Positions 18,802 through 28,077 of a stretch of 33,883 nucleotides of DNA are shown piece after piece; within the stretch, counting starts at the first letter, position 1; every line of letters starts with the position of its first letter. Source of the DNA: Anaerolineae bacterium (lineage in GTDB: Bacteria; Chloroflexota; Anaerolineae; S016-19); assembly GCA_027016315.1 (NCBI GenBank), contig JALWAP010000114.1:1-33883 (forward strand). The letters are read 5' to 3'. The notes under the pieces were generated by a model, which saw nothing but the letters and a program-made list of their open reading frames with translations, did not search any database and had not been told where the DNA came from. Made by a program: the position numbers and the translations under genes.

Positions 18802-20007
18802 TCACCCCACCTCGTTGACGATTTTCTCTGCAGCAAAATCCATCGCTTTCTCGATATCGATCCCCTCGGGAAGGCCGCACTGCGCCCGTTCTGGGCGTCC
18901 GCCGCCTCGCCCACCGAACTTTTCCGCAATCTCCTTGATCAGCGACGCCATGTCCGCGTCCACTCCATCGCCCCTGGCGAGGATCATCTGGGGGCGCCCG
19001 TTTTCGACCCAGCCGACGACCGCCGCAAGGCCGTCACCTGCAAGGCGGGAAGCGACGAACTGGGCTTCCTGCCTGTTTCCTGCCAGGTGCTTGACCAGCC
19101 TGCCCCCGTTGACACCGGCTTCTCTACGGAGTGCATCGACTTTTGCCTCGAGCAAGGCTTTCTCTGCGTTCTCCCGCAGTTTCTGTTCTTCACGAAGTCG
19201 CTTTTGAAGCTTCTGAATTACCGGCAGTATTTCTTCGTAGCCCGTCGTCAGGTGCCTGCTGATTGCGTCCAGCGTCTCCCTGGTTCGCGCGTAATCCTTG
19301 AGCGCACGCCACCCACACAGGAACGAGATCCTCAGCTTGTCGCCCCGCCGGTCGAGCCCGGTGACTTTGACTAGCCCAACTTCGCCGGTATGCGTGACGT
19401 GGGTGCCTCCGCAGGGGGTCACGTCGAATCCTGCGATCTCCACGATTCTGATCGGGCCCTGAACAGACGGCTGCTTGCGCAGTGGAAGCAGCGAAAGCTC
19501 GCCTTTGCTCACGAACCGGGCTTCCACTTTGCGATTGTCGGTGATGATTCGGTTGGCAAGCCATTCCGCTGAGGAAATTTCCGTTGCGGTAAGGTCCGGT
19601 TTGTCCACGTCGATCGTCACTTCTTCGGCGCCTAAGTGGAATCCCACAGTGTTGGCTTCCAGCATCTGAGCAAGCGCTGCCGAAAGGATGTGCTGACCCG
19701 TGTGCTGCTGCATGTGATCGAACCGCCGGTTCCACTCTACCCTCCCAACCACTTCACGCGTCTTGACCGGCCTTTTCAGCAAATGCCACACGCCGCCTCT
19801 TTCGTCTACTTCGAACCCCACCACCGCGACGCCGTTGAGCGTGCCCCTGTCCGGCGGTTGCCCGCCCCCGCCTGGATAGAAGGCCGTGGCGTCGAGCAGC
19901 AGGGCAGGGCGACCATCGATCTCGTTCCATTGCAAAACCCTGGCCCGAAAGGTCTTGATGTACGGGTTGTCGTAGTAGATACGCCTTGTCAAATAGTATG
20001 TTCCCAT
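18802..20007 (-). CDS. AlaX-type alanyl-tRNA editing protein with DHHA1 domain
   Basis: TAFYPGGGGQPPDRG, HTGQHILSAAL, DVTPCGGTHVTHTGEVG, C-terminal DHHA1 GGRGGGRPERAQCG. Confidence 0.9.
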   Translation of the reverse strand: MGTYYLTRRIYYDNPYIKTFRARVLQWNEIDGRPALLLDATAFYPGGGGQPPDRGTLNGVAVVGFEVDERGGVWHLLKRPVKTREVVGRVEWNRRFDHMQQHTGQHILSAALAQMLEANTVGFHLGAEEVTIDVDKPDLTATEISSAEWLANRIITDNRKVEARFVSKGELSLLPLRKQPSVQGPIRIVEIAGFDVTPCGGTHVTHTGEVGLVKVTGLDRRGDKLRISFLCGWRALKDYARTRETLDAISRHLTTGYEEILPVIQKLQKRLREEQKLRENAEKALLEAKVDALRREAGVNGGRLVKHLAGNRQEAQFVASRLAGDGLAAVVGWVENGRPQMILARGDGVDADMASLIKEIAEKFGGRGGGRPERAQCGLPEGIDIEKAMDFAAEKIVNEVG

Positions 20008-20268
20008 TTCCCCTCTGCCATAGAGATTTACACTACTCGTACGCGAAAATTATATCCTTCAGCCTGGCATAGAGCAACCAGACGAGAGGCTTCGTGTAGC
20101 CGCGCAAAAGATTGGAGAGGTCTCAGCTTCGGAAAACTTGTAGGCTCCCGAAGTTGAGCAAAATCGGCTTGTGAGGTATGATTTTTATGAAGGCAGACCA
20201 AAAATTGGCACCTGCAGGTATCCCGCCGGGAGCCTGGGGTGGTTGCCAAAGACAAGGAGGTCGCTACG

Positions 20269-21855
20269 ATGAAGGTTTCCACGGTTCAGCAGATGCACAG
20301 CCTCGATAGACGAGCCATCGAGCAGTACAAAATCCCCGGCTATATTCTCATGGAAAATGCTGGAGAAGCGGCTTACTACGTCATCCTCGAGGAGTTCGGC
20401 GTGAAAGGCAGGAAATTCGTCGTGTTCTGCGGTTCAGGGCACAATGGAGGCGATGGGTTGGTCGTTGCCAGGAAGATCAACTCCACCGGCGGGCAGGTGG
20501 TCGTCCTGTGCCTGAGTTCTCCGCAGAAATTCGATGACACGGTGCGATTCCACTACGAAATGGTCGAGAAAGCAGGCATTCCTTTCGTCCTGCTGAACGA
20601 CGAGAACGTGGAAGAGATTTCCCGAAAATACGTGTCGGAAGCCGATGCAATCGTCGATGCAATTTTCGGCACGGGAATCAGCCGGGAGGTGCGTGGACGG
20701 TATCGGAAGGCGATCCAAATCATTAACGAAAGCGGCAAAACGGTCTTCAGCATCGACATACCGTCCGGCGTTCACGGCGATACGGGGCAGGTCATGGGTG
20801 TCGCAGTGCGCGCCGATTACACCATCACTTACGGACTTCCCAAAACCGGAACGATGCTTTTCCCTGGTTTCGAGCTGTGCGGCAAACTTTACGTGACGCA
20901 CATTTCGTTCCCTCCAGAAAATTACAATGACCCGGCGATCCGCACCGAGCTGACGAGGCTCCTCCCGCTTCCCGAAAGGCCGATGGATTCCCACAAAGGT
21001 GCATTCGGCAAGGTGATGTTCGTATCCGGCTCCGCCAGGTACATGGGCGCTCCGTACTTCTCCGCCATGTCGTTCCTCAAAGCAGGGGGTGGCCTTTCGT
21101 ATCTTGCCACGCCGAGATCGGCGGCACCGTTCATCGCAAACAAAGGAAGCGAAATCGTGTTCCTGCCTCAAAAGGAAACGCCTTCCGGCAGTCTCGCACT
21201 GGAAAACCTCGACGAACTGCTGGAGCTTTCCAAGGGGATGGACATGGTGGTGCTTGGCCCGGGTATCTCCCTGGACGAAGAGCCGCAGGAGCTGGCTCGG
21301 AGGCTGAGCGAATCCCTGGACAAGCCTTTGTTGATCGATGGAGATGGGCTCACCGCCGTTGCGGAACACCCCGCAGTCGTGAGCAGGCGTACCGCTCCGA
21401 CTGTGCTGACGCCTCATCCTGGCGAGATGGCGCGGCTGATGGGCATCACCGTGTCGGATGTGCAGGCAGACCGCATCGGCGTGCTCAGGGAAGCGACGAA
21501 GAAATGGAACTCCTACATCGTCCTCAAAGGCTCGCATTCCCTCATCGGTCACCCGGACGGCACGGTCTACATAAACCTGAGCGGCAATGCGGGGATGGCC
21601 ACTGCCGGAAGCGGCGACGTGCTGACCGGCACCATCGCGGCCATGTACGCGGCGGCCAAGTTCGACTTTCCGGACGCTGTCAGGATGGGAGTCTTCATCC
21701 ACGGATTTGCTGGCGACATGGCTGCTGTTTCCATCGGAGAGGACGGGATGGTCGCCGGAGACATCCTGGCGTTTCTACCGGAAGCGATAGACGCTTACAG
21801 GGAGAATTACGAGGACATCGTCGAGAATTTCTACTACAGCCTTTGGGTGATCTGA
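20269..21855 (+). CDS. nnr: Bifunctional NAD(P)H-hydrate epimerase / ADP- or ATP-dependent NAD(P)H-hydrate dehydratase
   Basis: YjeF_N: VFCGSGHNGGDGLVVAR, DAIFGTGISREVRG, IDIPSGVHGDTG; YjeF_C: LTPHPGEMARLMG, LKGSHSLIGHPDG, GNAGMATAGSGDVLTGTIAA; ATG 20269 after AAGGAGGTC. Confidence 0.93.
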   Translation: MKVSTVQQMHSLDRRAIEQYKIPGYILMENAGEAAYYVILEEFGVKGRKFVVFCGSGHNGGDGLVVARKINSTGGQVVVLCLSSPQKFDDTVRFHYEMVEKAGIPFVLLNDENVEEISRKYVSEADAIVDAIFGTGISREVRGRYRKAIQIINESGKTVFSIDIPSGVHGDTGQVMGVAVRADYTITYGLPKTGTMLFPGFELCGKLYVTHISFPPENYNDPAIRTELTRLLPLPERPMDSHKGAFGKVMFVSGSARYMGAPYFSAMSFLKAGGGLSYLATPRSAAPFIANKGSEIVFLPQKETPSGSLALENLDELLELSKGMDMVVLGPGISLDEEPQELARRLSESLDKPLLIDGDGLTAVAEHPAVVSRRTAPTVLTPHPGEMARLMGITVSDVQADRIGVLREATKKWNSYIVLKGSHSLIGHPDGTVYINLSGNAGMATAGSGDVLTGTIAAMYAAAKFDFPDAVRMGVFIHGFAGDMAAVSIGEDGMVAGDILAFLPEAIDAYRENYEDIVENFYYSLWVI

Positions 21856-21873
21856 GGAAACGGAGGCGGTGAC

Positions 21874-22875
21874 ATGAAAGCATGGTTGCTGGAGAAACAA
21901 GCCCCGGTCGAGCAACGGCCGCTTAGGCTGGCGGAAATCCCAACCCCGCACGCGGGGCCCGGGCAGATCAGGATCAAGGTGATGGCCTGCGGCGTGTGCC
22001 GAACCGATGCCCACATCGCCGAAGGCGACCTGCCGCTGCACAAGAGCCCGCTGGTGCTCGGCCACGAGATAGTCGGCGTGGTGGACGAAGTGGGCGAAGG
22101 TGTGGACAGGTTCAAACTGGGAGACCGCGCGGGCGTGACATGGCTGAATTGGGCGTGCGGCGAATGCAAGTTCTGCAAAATGGGCAAGGAAAACCTGTGT
22201 CCCCACGCCCGATTCACCGGCTGGGACGCCGATGGTGGATACGCCGAGTACACAATCGTGGATGCGAACTTCGCCCTGCATCTGCCTGATCGCCGCCCAT
22301 TCGAAGAGCTTGCCCCATGGATGTGCCCCGGAGTGGCCGGTTACAGGGCGTTCAGGCTCACCGAGCTAAAGGCCGGGGACAGGCTGGGACTCTACGGCTT
22401 CGGGCCGACTGCGGCTTACGTTCTGCAAATCGCACACGCGAAAGGCCTGGAAGTGTTCGTGGTGACCCGGAGCGAGAAGAACAAACAGGCCGCAAGGGAA
22501 TTGGGAGCGGAATGGGTCGGCGGATATGACGACGAAATGCCAGTGAAGCTGGACGGCGGGATCATCTTCCCCCCGGTGGGCGAGTTGGTGAAATTCGCCC
22601 TGGGGCAGATGGACAGCAACGGGCGGCTGGTGCTCGGGCCTGTGACCATGAGTCCCATAGTGATCGACGATTTCAACCTGATATGGCACGAGCGATCCAT
22701 CATCAGCCTTGCCAACGTGACCCGCAGGGACGGGGAAGAGTTCGTGAAAATCGCGGACGAGGTTAACATCAAGCTGAATATCGAGGTCTTCCCGTTCTCC
22801 CAGGTTCCCGAAGCGTTGATAGCCGTCCGGCACAGCCGCATCAAAGGGAACGCTGTGATACGGGTTGCGGAGTGA
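21874..22875 (+). CDS. Zinc-dependent alcohol dehydrogenase
   Basis: ACGVCRTDAHIAEGDLPLHKSPLVLGHEIVGVV, CGECKFCKMGKENLC structural zinc site. Confidence 0.88.
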   Translation: MKAWLLEKQAPVEQRPLRLAEIPTPHAGPGQIRIKVMACGVCRTDAHIAEGDLPLHKSPLVLGHEIVGVVDEVGEGVDRFKLGDRAGVTWLNWACGECKFCKMGKENLCPHARFTGWDADGGYAEYTIVDANFALHLPDRRPFEELAPWMCPGVAGYRAFRLTELKAGDRLGLYGFGPTAAYVLQIAHAKGLEVFVVTRSEKNKQAARELGAEWVGGYDDEMPVKLDGGIIFPPVGELVKFALGQMDSNGRLVLGPVTMSPIVIDDFNLIWHERSIISLANVTRRDGEEFVKIADEVNIKLNIEVFPFSQVPEALIAVRHSRIKGNAVIRVAE

Positions 22876-23032
22876 GGTGAAGTCGAACCGCTCGGCTGCT
22901 TCGATAAGGCATCGTTGACCACCGGCGTCGGGCCGCGCGCCCGGCGCCGATTTGGGTGCGCACAGCCGTCGTGCTAAAATCTTCCGGTATCCGTCGGTCT
23001 GGCTTCGACCGTCTAAGCGAGGAGATGGCAGA

Positions 23033-23614
23033 GTGTACGTGCTCCTGAAATCGATATCTGCAATGCCTCTCGGCACGGTGCTCGTGGTAATCCTGGTGCT
23101 TCTCGCCGTGCTGCGCGACTGGCGCTGGCTGGTTCTCCTCTGGGCGCTCCAAAGCGTCCCCGTGGCGATGCTTCTGCGCCCCTATCTCCCGCTGCCATGG
23201 GCGATCGCGCAGGTTTTCGTGGCAGGTTTGATCGCACTGATGCTCGCGCTATCCCTCAGAGGGAAGCAGACTAACTCCAATCTCCCGACCGTCTGGCTCT
23301 GGAGGATCGGTTTCCTGCCTCTGGTGGCCGTTGTCGTGTGGTGGCTTGGGGGATACATCCCCACCCCGTGGCACAACAACGTTTACCTGCTATCCCTGGC
23401 TACGGTGGCAGCGCTTGAGATCCTGGTGGGAGACGACAGACTATCGTCCGGGATCGGGCTGCTGCTGGCCTGGGAGGGATTCATGGTCGCTATAGCGATG
23501 GTCTTACCGCCTGAGACGGCGATGCTTGGACTCTACGTGGCGGAAATCGTGCTCGGCCTGTCGATTGCTTATCTGGCGCTGGTGGAAAACTCCCGGGAAG
23601 AGGGATTCGCGTGA
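23033..23614 (+). CDS. Multi-TM protein, possibly HyfE/MrpC-like antiporter-associated subunit
   Basis: GTG start after AGGAG; about six predicted TM helices; overlaps next ORF; identity tentative. Confidence 0.45.
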   Translation: MYVLLKSISAMPLGTVLVVILVLLAVLRDWRWLVLLWALQSVPVAMLLRPYLPLPWAIAQVFVAGLIALMLALSLRGKQTNSNLPTVWLWRIGFLPLVAVVVWWLGGYIPTPWHNNVYLLSLATVAALEILVGDDRLSSGIGLLLAWEGFMVAIAMVLPPETAMLGLYVAEIVLGLSIAYLALVENSREEGFA

Positions 23615-24864
23615 TGCACAGCTTCGCCTTCTGGATCATCGCCTGGCCGCTGGTCACCGCAGTGCTGGTTTATCCGTTCAGAAAAAAGTGGCTTTCCGGC
23701 GCCATTGCCTCCCTTTGCTCCCTGATGGCGTTGTGGCTGGTCAGAGCGTGGCCCGCTGGGGATTTCTGGGTGTTCGGCTATCGGCTATCCGCGACGGAAC
23801 CGTGGCGCTTTTCGGGTGGGACGTTTATCGTCACTGTTGCGAGAAAGGAACTCTTGCTGGCCTATGCAGTGCTTGCTTCCGTGGGAATCCTGGCACTTGC
23901 CTTCGATTCGTATCGCAAGGCACTTGTTTGGGCTTTTGTCTGGGCTTCGGCGCTCTCAGCGCTTTGGGAAGCTACCGGGGTGGGAGGGGTGTTCTTTTTG
24001 CTCGTCTTGGCCTCGTCACTGGGAGCCATCGGCGTGGCCGGAAAACCGCACGCGAGGGGCGGTTGGCGGGCAATGCTGTTCCCAAGCCTCTCCTATCCAC
24101 TGGTATTGATTGCAATGTGGTATGCCTCGCAGGCGCCGTTGAACCCTGAGGATGGGCATGTCCTGTTCAGGGCGTCTATGCTGATCAGCGCCGCGATTTT
24201 CCTTTCTTTGATGATCTTCCCGTTCCACGGCGCTTTTCCGGCAATCGGCGAAGAAGCGAATCCGCCTGCGGGGTTCGTGTGGTTCATGCTATGGCCTGCA
24301 GCTGTGTGGTCTGTGGTATTGAAGATGCACCAGAGCCTGACGTGGTGGCACGCTTCCCGATGGACTTCGTGGGTAGAACTGTCGCTTCTGGGCACGCTGA
24401 TCCTGGTTGCGGCTGCCGGGTTCTGGCAGAGATCGCCCGGCAGGGTGCTCGGGTACGCCGTCCTGGCGACCTGGACGCTTTTCCTCCAGACTGGAACTTT
24501 CGGCTCCATGGGACTTTGGGAGCGCGGCGTGGGCATCGAGGTTGCCGTGTTAGGCCTGACCATGCTGCGTGAGACTCTGGAGGCGGTCCCGTTCCGCTGG
24601 CGAAGGCACTGGAAGGCGCTTGCCACCCTCCTCTACCTTGCAGGGATTTGGATCGTGGTTCTGGGGATCATCAAATCTGGGAGCAGCCTGAAATCTCACC
24701 GTCTCATGGTCTACGGAGCTGCGTTCTCCCTCCTTGTGGGTTCTGTAGTGGCTTCCGCCTGGAAGCTTTCCGACGAGGGGATTTTCACCCTTCCGTCCGT
24801 ATTCCGGGAGGAAGATTCAGGCGATCTCAGGCGGAGCGGGTTTCCCGCCGATCCCCAATCTTGA
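23611..24864 (+). CDS. Multi-TM protein resembling a divergent NuoL/M/N-MrpA/D antiporter-like subunit
   Basis: LWEATGVGGVFFLLV and SLMIFPFHGAFPAIGEEANPPAGFVWFML resemble the TM5 Glu and PFHxWLPxAxxxAPxP regions of complex-I antiporter-like subunits. Confidence 0.5.
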   Translation: MMHSFAFWIIAWPLVTAVLVYPFRKKWLSGAIASLCSLMALWLVRAWPAGDFWVFGYRLSATEPWRFSGGTFIVTVARKELLLAYAVLASVGILALAFDSYRKALVWAFVWASALSALWEATGVGGVFFLLVLASSLGAIGVAGKPHARGGWRAMLFPSLSYPLVLIAMWYASQAPLNPEDGHVLFRASMLISAAIFLSLMIFPFHGAFPAIGEEANPPAGFVWFMLWPAAVWSVVLKMHQSLTWWHASRWTSWVELSLLGTLILVAAAGFWQRSPGRVLGYAVLATWTLFLQTGTFGSMGLWERGVGIEVAVLGLTMLRETLEAVPFRWRRHWKALATLLYLAGIWIVVLGIIKSGSSLKSHRLMVYGAAFSLLVGSVVASAWKLSDEGIFTLPSVFREEDSGDLRRSGFPADPQS

Positions 24865-25752
24865 TTTCAGCGTAGCGATCACTTGTTGCAAAGGCGACAC
24901 TTCCATCCTTTCGGCGAACGCTTTGACCGTTTCCTCCGGAGATAGCGTCCTGCCAGCCGCTTCCTGCAGCTTCCCCCTGTTCTCTATGACCCAGATGTAG
25001 AGGTCTGCTTCCGTGCGCCCCGGGAAATGCTTCAAAATGCCTGATTTCCTTACCGCCTCCACGAAAGGCAGATACACGTTGTAGTACCAGCTCTTGACCG
25101 CCTCGTCGTAGGGGATTTCCCTGTCCTGCTCGATCCCAAGGTAATACCGATGCACGTCGATGTGTTCGAGGAGCCGATGGTACAGGTCTGGCTCCGAAAG
25201 CTCGATTTTGGCTTCCGGTATCAGTTCGTCGATCCTGGTCTTCTCCAGGAACCTCTTCTTACCGGCAGCAAGCGCGATCTCGCCCAGGTCGCTATCCGGC
25301 GTGATGTCGATGTCGGAATCGATTTCGTAGACGTAGGCTGCGATCTCCTTGAGCCCGTTGGCCCTGGCGACGGAAATGCGATGGTGGCCGTCCCGGACGA
25401 AGTACACGTCCCCGATTTTGTACAGCTCAACCGGAGGGATGTTCTCCAGCCTGTTCAAAGCCCTGTCCAGCCGTTTCCACCGTTCTTTGTCCGCGTTGTC
25501 CTTCGGGAAGAACGCTCGGGTGAAGTCCTGATAGCGGCCCTCGCTTCCGACGATTTTGTCGATTGGCACGTCCTGCAACCCTTTGTGCTGCAACCTGTTG
25601 CCCCTGACGAGCTTTTGGACTTCATAGAACGGCAGAAGATCGTTTTGCTTGCCGAGGATGCGGGCCCACCAGCCCTGTATTTTCCCCTTCCGTTTCATTT
25701 CGTAAAATTTATCTTCAGCGCGTGATGCCGGATACGGCAGCGATTGGTCCAT
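24817..25752 (-). CDS. ParB/sulfiredoxin-like N-terminal domain protein (DUF4032-like)
   Basis: VPIDKIVGSEGRYQDFTRAFFP, VYFVRDGHHRISVARANGLKEIAAYV; ATG 25752 preceded by AGGAGGTG. Confidence 0.7.
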   Translation of the reverse strand: MDQSLPYPASRAEDKFYEMKRKGKIQGWWARILGKQNDLLPFYEVQKLVRGNRLQHKGLQDVPIDKIVGSEGRYQDFTRAFFPKDNADKERWKRLDRALNRLENIPPVELYKIGDVYFVRDGHHRISVARANGLKEIAAYVYEIDSDIDITPDSDLGEIALAAGKKRFLEKTRIDELIPEAKIELSEPDLYHRLLEHIDVHRYYLGIEQDREIPYDEAVKSWYYNVYLPFVEAVRKSGILKHFPGRTEADLYIWVIENRGKLQEAAGRTLSPEETVKAFAERMEVSPLQQVIATLKSRLGIGGKPAPPEIA

Positions 25753-25901
25753 CGTAACACCTCCTTCTTCCAAACCGAAGAACCGCCTTAGAGGTTACCA
25801 CCTGGAACCGACCCTGTCCAGGCACGGGGTTTCGAATTTGCGGATAAAGCAATTGCATCATACCACGGAGGCAATGCGAGAAGATTGGAGGGAAAAAGAA
25901 A

Positions 25902-25937
25902 GACCGGCTCCTCCGTCAGGAGACGTGGGAGCCGGTC
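25902..25937 (-). terminator. Rho-independent terminator of rplI
   Basis: Minus strand GACCGGCTCC ... GGAGCCGGTC followed by TTTCTTTTTCC. Confidence 0.85.
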
Positions 25938-25955
25938 GCCTTCACAGGGTGAGGT

Positions 25956-26423
25956 TCAGTCTTCTTGTGCTTCTTCCTGATCCGCTACCACGGACACAGC
26001 AACTTCTGCTGTCACGCTTGCTGCCAGCTTGACCGGCACGGTGTAATCGCCAAGTTCGTGGATGGGGCGCTTGAGCACGATCTTGCGCTTGTCGATCTCC
26101 TGTCCAAGCGCTTCGCTGAGCTTCTCCGCGATGTCGGCGTTGGTTATCGAACCGTACAGGGTGCCCGTTTCCCCGGCTTTCGCTTTGAACTCCAGTTTCA
26201 CGGACTTGATCTTCTCCGCAAGCTCCTCCGCCGTGGCGAGTTCTTTCTGTAGCCTGCGCTTTTCCGCTTCCATTCTCTGCTTCGCCTCGGCGATGGCGCT
26301 CTTGGTGGCCATTTTCGCCAGCCCCTTTGGGATCAGATAATTGCGCGCAAATCCGTCGGACACGTTCTTGATTTCGCCAGCCTTGCCGAGGTTCGGCACG
26401 TCTTTCAGAAGTATGACCTGCAT
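25956..26423 (-). CDS. rplI: Ribosomal protein bL9
   Basis: [36 protein letters not shown]. Confidence 0.95.
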   Translation of the reverse strand: MQVILLKDVPNLGKAGEIKNVSDGFARNYLIPKGLAKMATKSAIAEAKQRMEAEKRRLQKELATAEELAEKIKSVKLEFKAKAGETGTLYGSITNADIAEKLSEALGQEIDKRKIVLKRPIHELGDYTVPVKLAASVTAEVAVSVVADQEEAQED

Positions 26424-26505
26424 TTCCACCACTCCTTCTTCAAAGATTCGAATCTACCGAAGTTTACAATACCGAACCGCTGTGAACAAATTCGGCCTGC
26501 CGGGT

Positions 26506-27528
26506 TCATTCTTCGGCCGTGATTTCCTCGAGCCGCACAGGCCGGCGCTCTTTCAACGATTTCCACGCCGCCAGCCCCATCACGACGGGTATCTTCCCAT
26601 CGATGCCAGTGACGGGCGGTTCGGTGTCTTCCACGATGCTCCGCACGAATGCCCGCATTTCTTCCGCATAGGCAACCCTGTATCGATCGAGGAAGAAGTG
26701 CAAAAGCTTGTCGCTGTGCAGCCCGCTTCCATCCATGAACGTCGTCCGTGTAGGCGTTTCGTTGTGTGCCATCGCTCTGCCACCGGACCCGAACACCTCG
26801 ACCCGCTGATCGTACCCGTACACCGCCTTCCGGCAGTTGTCGATCGTGCCCATCGCGCCGCTTTCGTACTCGAACGTGATCAGCGCCGTGTCGATGTCGC
26901 CCGCTTCCGAGATGGTTGGATCGACCAGAGTGCCGCCGATGGCGTATATCTCCTGCACTTCCTCTCCGAGCAGAAACCGTGCCATGTCGAAATCGTGGAT
27001 CGTCATATCAAGGAAGATGCCGCCGGATACTTTGATGTAATCGATCGGCGGAGGTGCCGGATCGCGGCTGATGATGTGCACCAGGTACGGCTTGCCGATG
27101 CTTCCGTTCTCGATGAGTTCTCTCACGCGTCTGAAGTTCGGGTCGAAACGGCGCTGAAACCCAATCTGCAGTTTGACCCCGGCACTTTCGACAGCATCCA
27201 GAGCCCTATCGATTGCGCTCAGGTCGTGGCTTATTGGCTTTTCACAGAAGACGTGCTTTCCAGCCCGTGCCGCCCGCTCGATGAAATCAGCGTGCGTATC
27301 GGTGCTGGAGCAGATCAACACCGCATCGATGCCGGGGTCGGAGAAAATGTCTTCCGGGTCTTCCGTGTACTTAGGGATTCCATACAGTTCAGAGGCTTCT
27401 GCGGCTGCTTTGACGAACACATCCGCTACGGAAACGATCCTGGCTTCAGGAATGCTCCTGGTGATGGTTTCAGCGTGCACCCTGCCGATTCTGCCTGCGC
27501 CTATCAGTCCCAAATTAACTGTGCTCAT
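26506..27528 (-). CDS. iolG: Inositol 2-dehydrogenase / Gfo-Idh-MocA oxidoreductase
   Basis: NLGLIGAGRIGRVHAETI, GKHVFCEKPISHD, GFQRRFDPNF, GGIFLDMTIHDFDMARFLLGEE. Confidence 0.85.
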   Translation of the reverse strand: MSTVNLGLIGAGRIGRVHAETITRSIPEARIVSVADVFVKAAAEASELYGIPKYTEDPEDIFSDPGIDAVLICSSTDTHADFIERAARAGKHVFCEKPISHDLSAIDRALDAVESAGVKLQIGFQRRFDPNFRRVRELIENGSIGKPYLVHIISRDPAPPPIDYIKVSGGIFLDMTIHDFDMARFLLGEEVQEIYAIGGTLVDPTISEAGDIDTALITFEYESGAMGTIDNCRKAVYGYDQRVEVFGSGGRAMAHNETPTRTTFMDGSGLHSDKLLHFFLDRYRVAYAEEMRAFVRSIVEDTEPPVTGIDGKIPVVMGLAAWKSLKERRPVRLEEITAEE

Positions 27529-27581
27529 GAGGCCACCTCCTGATCACCGGTTTTTGGAAAGATCGTGCGAAATCCAACGAG

Positions 27582-27628
27582 AGTATACAGCCGAAGCTAG
27601 ACGCAGTCAATGTGAACACGTGTGCACA
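27582..27628 (-). promoter_or_regulatory. iolG promoter with abutting near-palindrome
   Basis: Minus strand TTGACT (27610-27605), 17-nt spacer, TATACT (27587-27582); TGTGAACAC/GTGTGCACA at 27611-27628. Confidence 0.7.
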
Positions 27629-27696
27629 CAGGGTTGGGTGGTGTTTGGGTTCTCGATACAGCGCCCGCTGGACTAAGGAGGTTTGGAGTCCAATCG

Positions 27697-27725
27697 TTGA
27701 CAAACGGGTTCCTTTCGTGTAACAT
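27697..27725 (+). promoter_or_regulatory. Sigma70-like promoter of SRP RNA
   Basis: TTGACA-N17-TAACAT ending 6 nt before the RNA 5' helix. Confidence 0.8.
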
Positions 27726-27730
27726 AGCCT

Positions 27731-28002
27731 TGGCCGTGCTAAGCGGGGAGCTAGCGGTGCCCTGTACCCGAAATCCGCTCAAGCGGGGCTTAATTCCCCT
27801 CTTGAGGGCCGGTGGTGTCGAGTCTGCCCTGGTCAAGCGGTGTGGAAGGTTGGGTCCCGCGCGGCAGGCAGCCGTGAACCTGGTCAGGTCCGGAAGGAAG
27901 CAGCCATAAGCGGTGTAGCCTGGGCGACGCGGGGGTGCCTGGCCGGAGCTGGCTAACCAGGGTAAGGCGGTACCACCGGTTCGAGAGAGGGGTGCACGGC
28001 CA
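27731..28002 (+). ncRNA. ffs: SRP RNA, large bacterial type with Alu domain
   Basis: Domain IV GAACCTGGTCAGGTCCGGAAGGAAGCAGCCATAAG; Alu-like GTGCTAAGCGGGGAGCTAGCGGTGCCCTGTACCCG; terminal helix GGCCGTGC (27732) / GCACGGCC (27994). Confidence 0.93.
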
Positions 28003-28077
28003 TTTCTTCGCGTTTGTATTTCTTGCATCGTCTCCGGCTTCGCAAAAACACAGAACCTCAAAGAGGAGGTCGAAAAA

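Noticed and set aside
17913-18929. 338-aa minus-strand ORF overlapping the MBL gene in another frame
   Set aside because: Low-complexity Arg/Gly-rich frame; MBL motifs are in the other frame
20434-21702. 422-aa minus-strand ORF antisense to nnr
   Set aside because: No domain signature; nnr on plus strand is well supported
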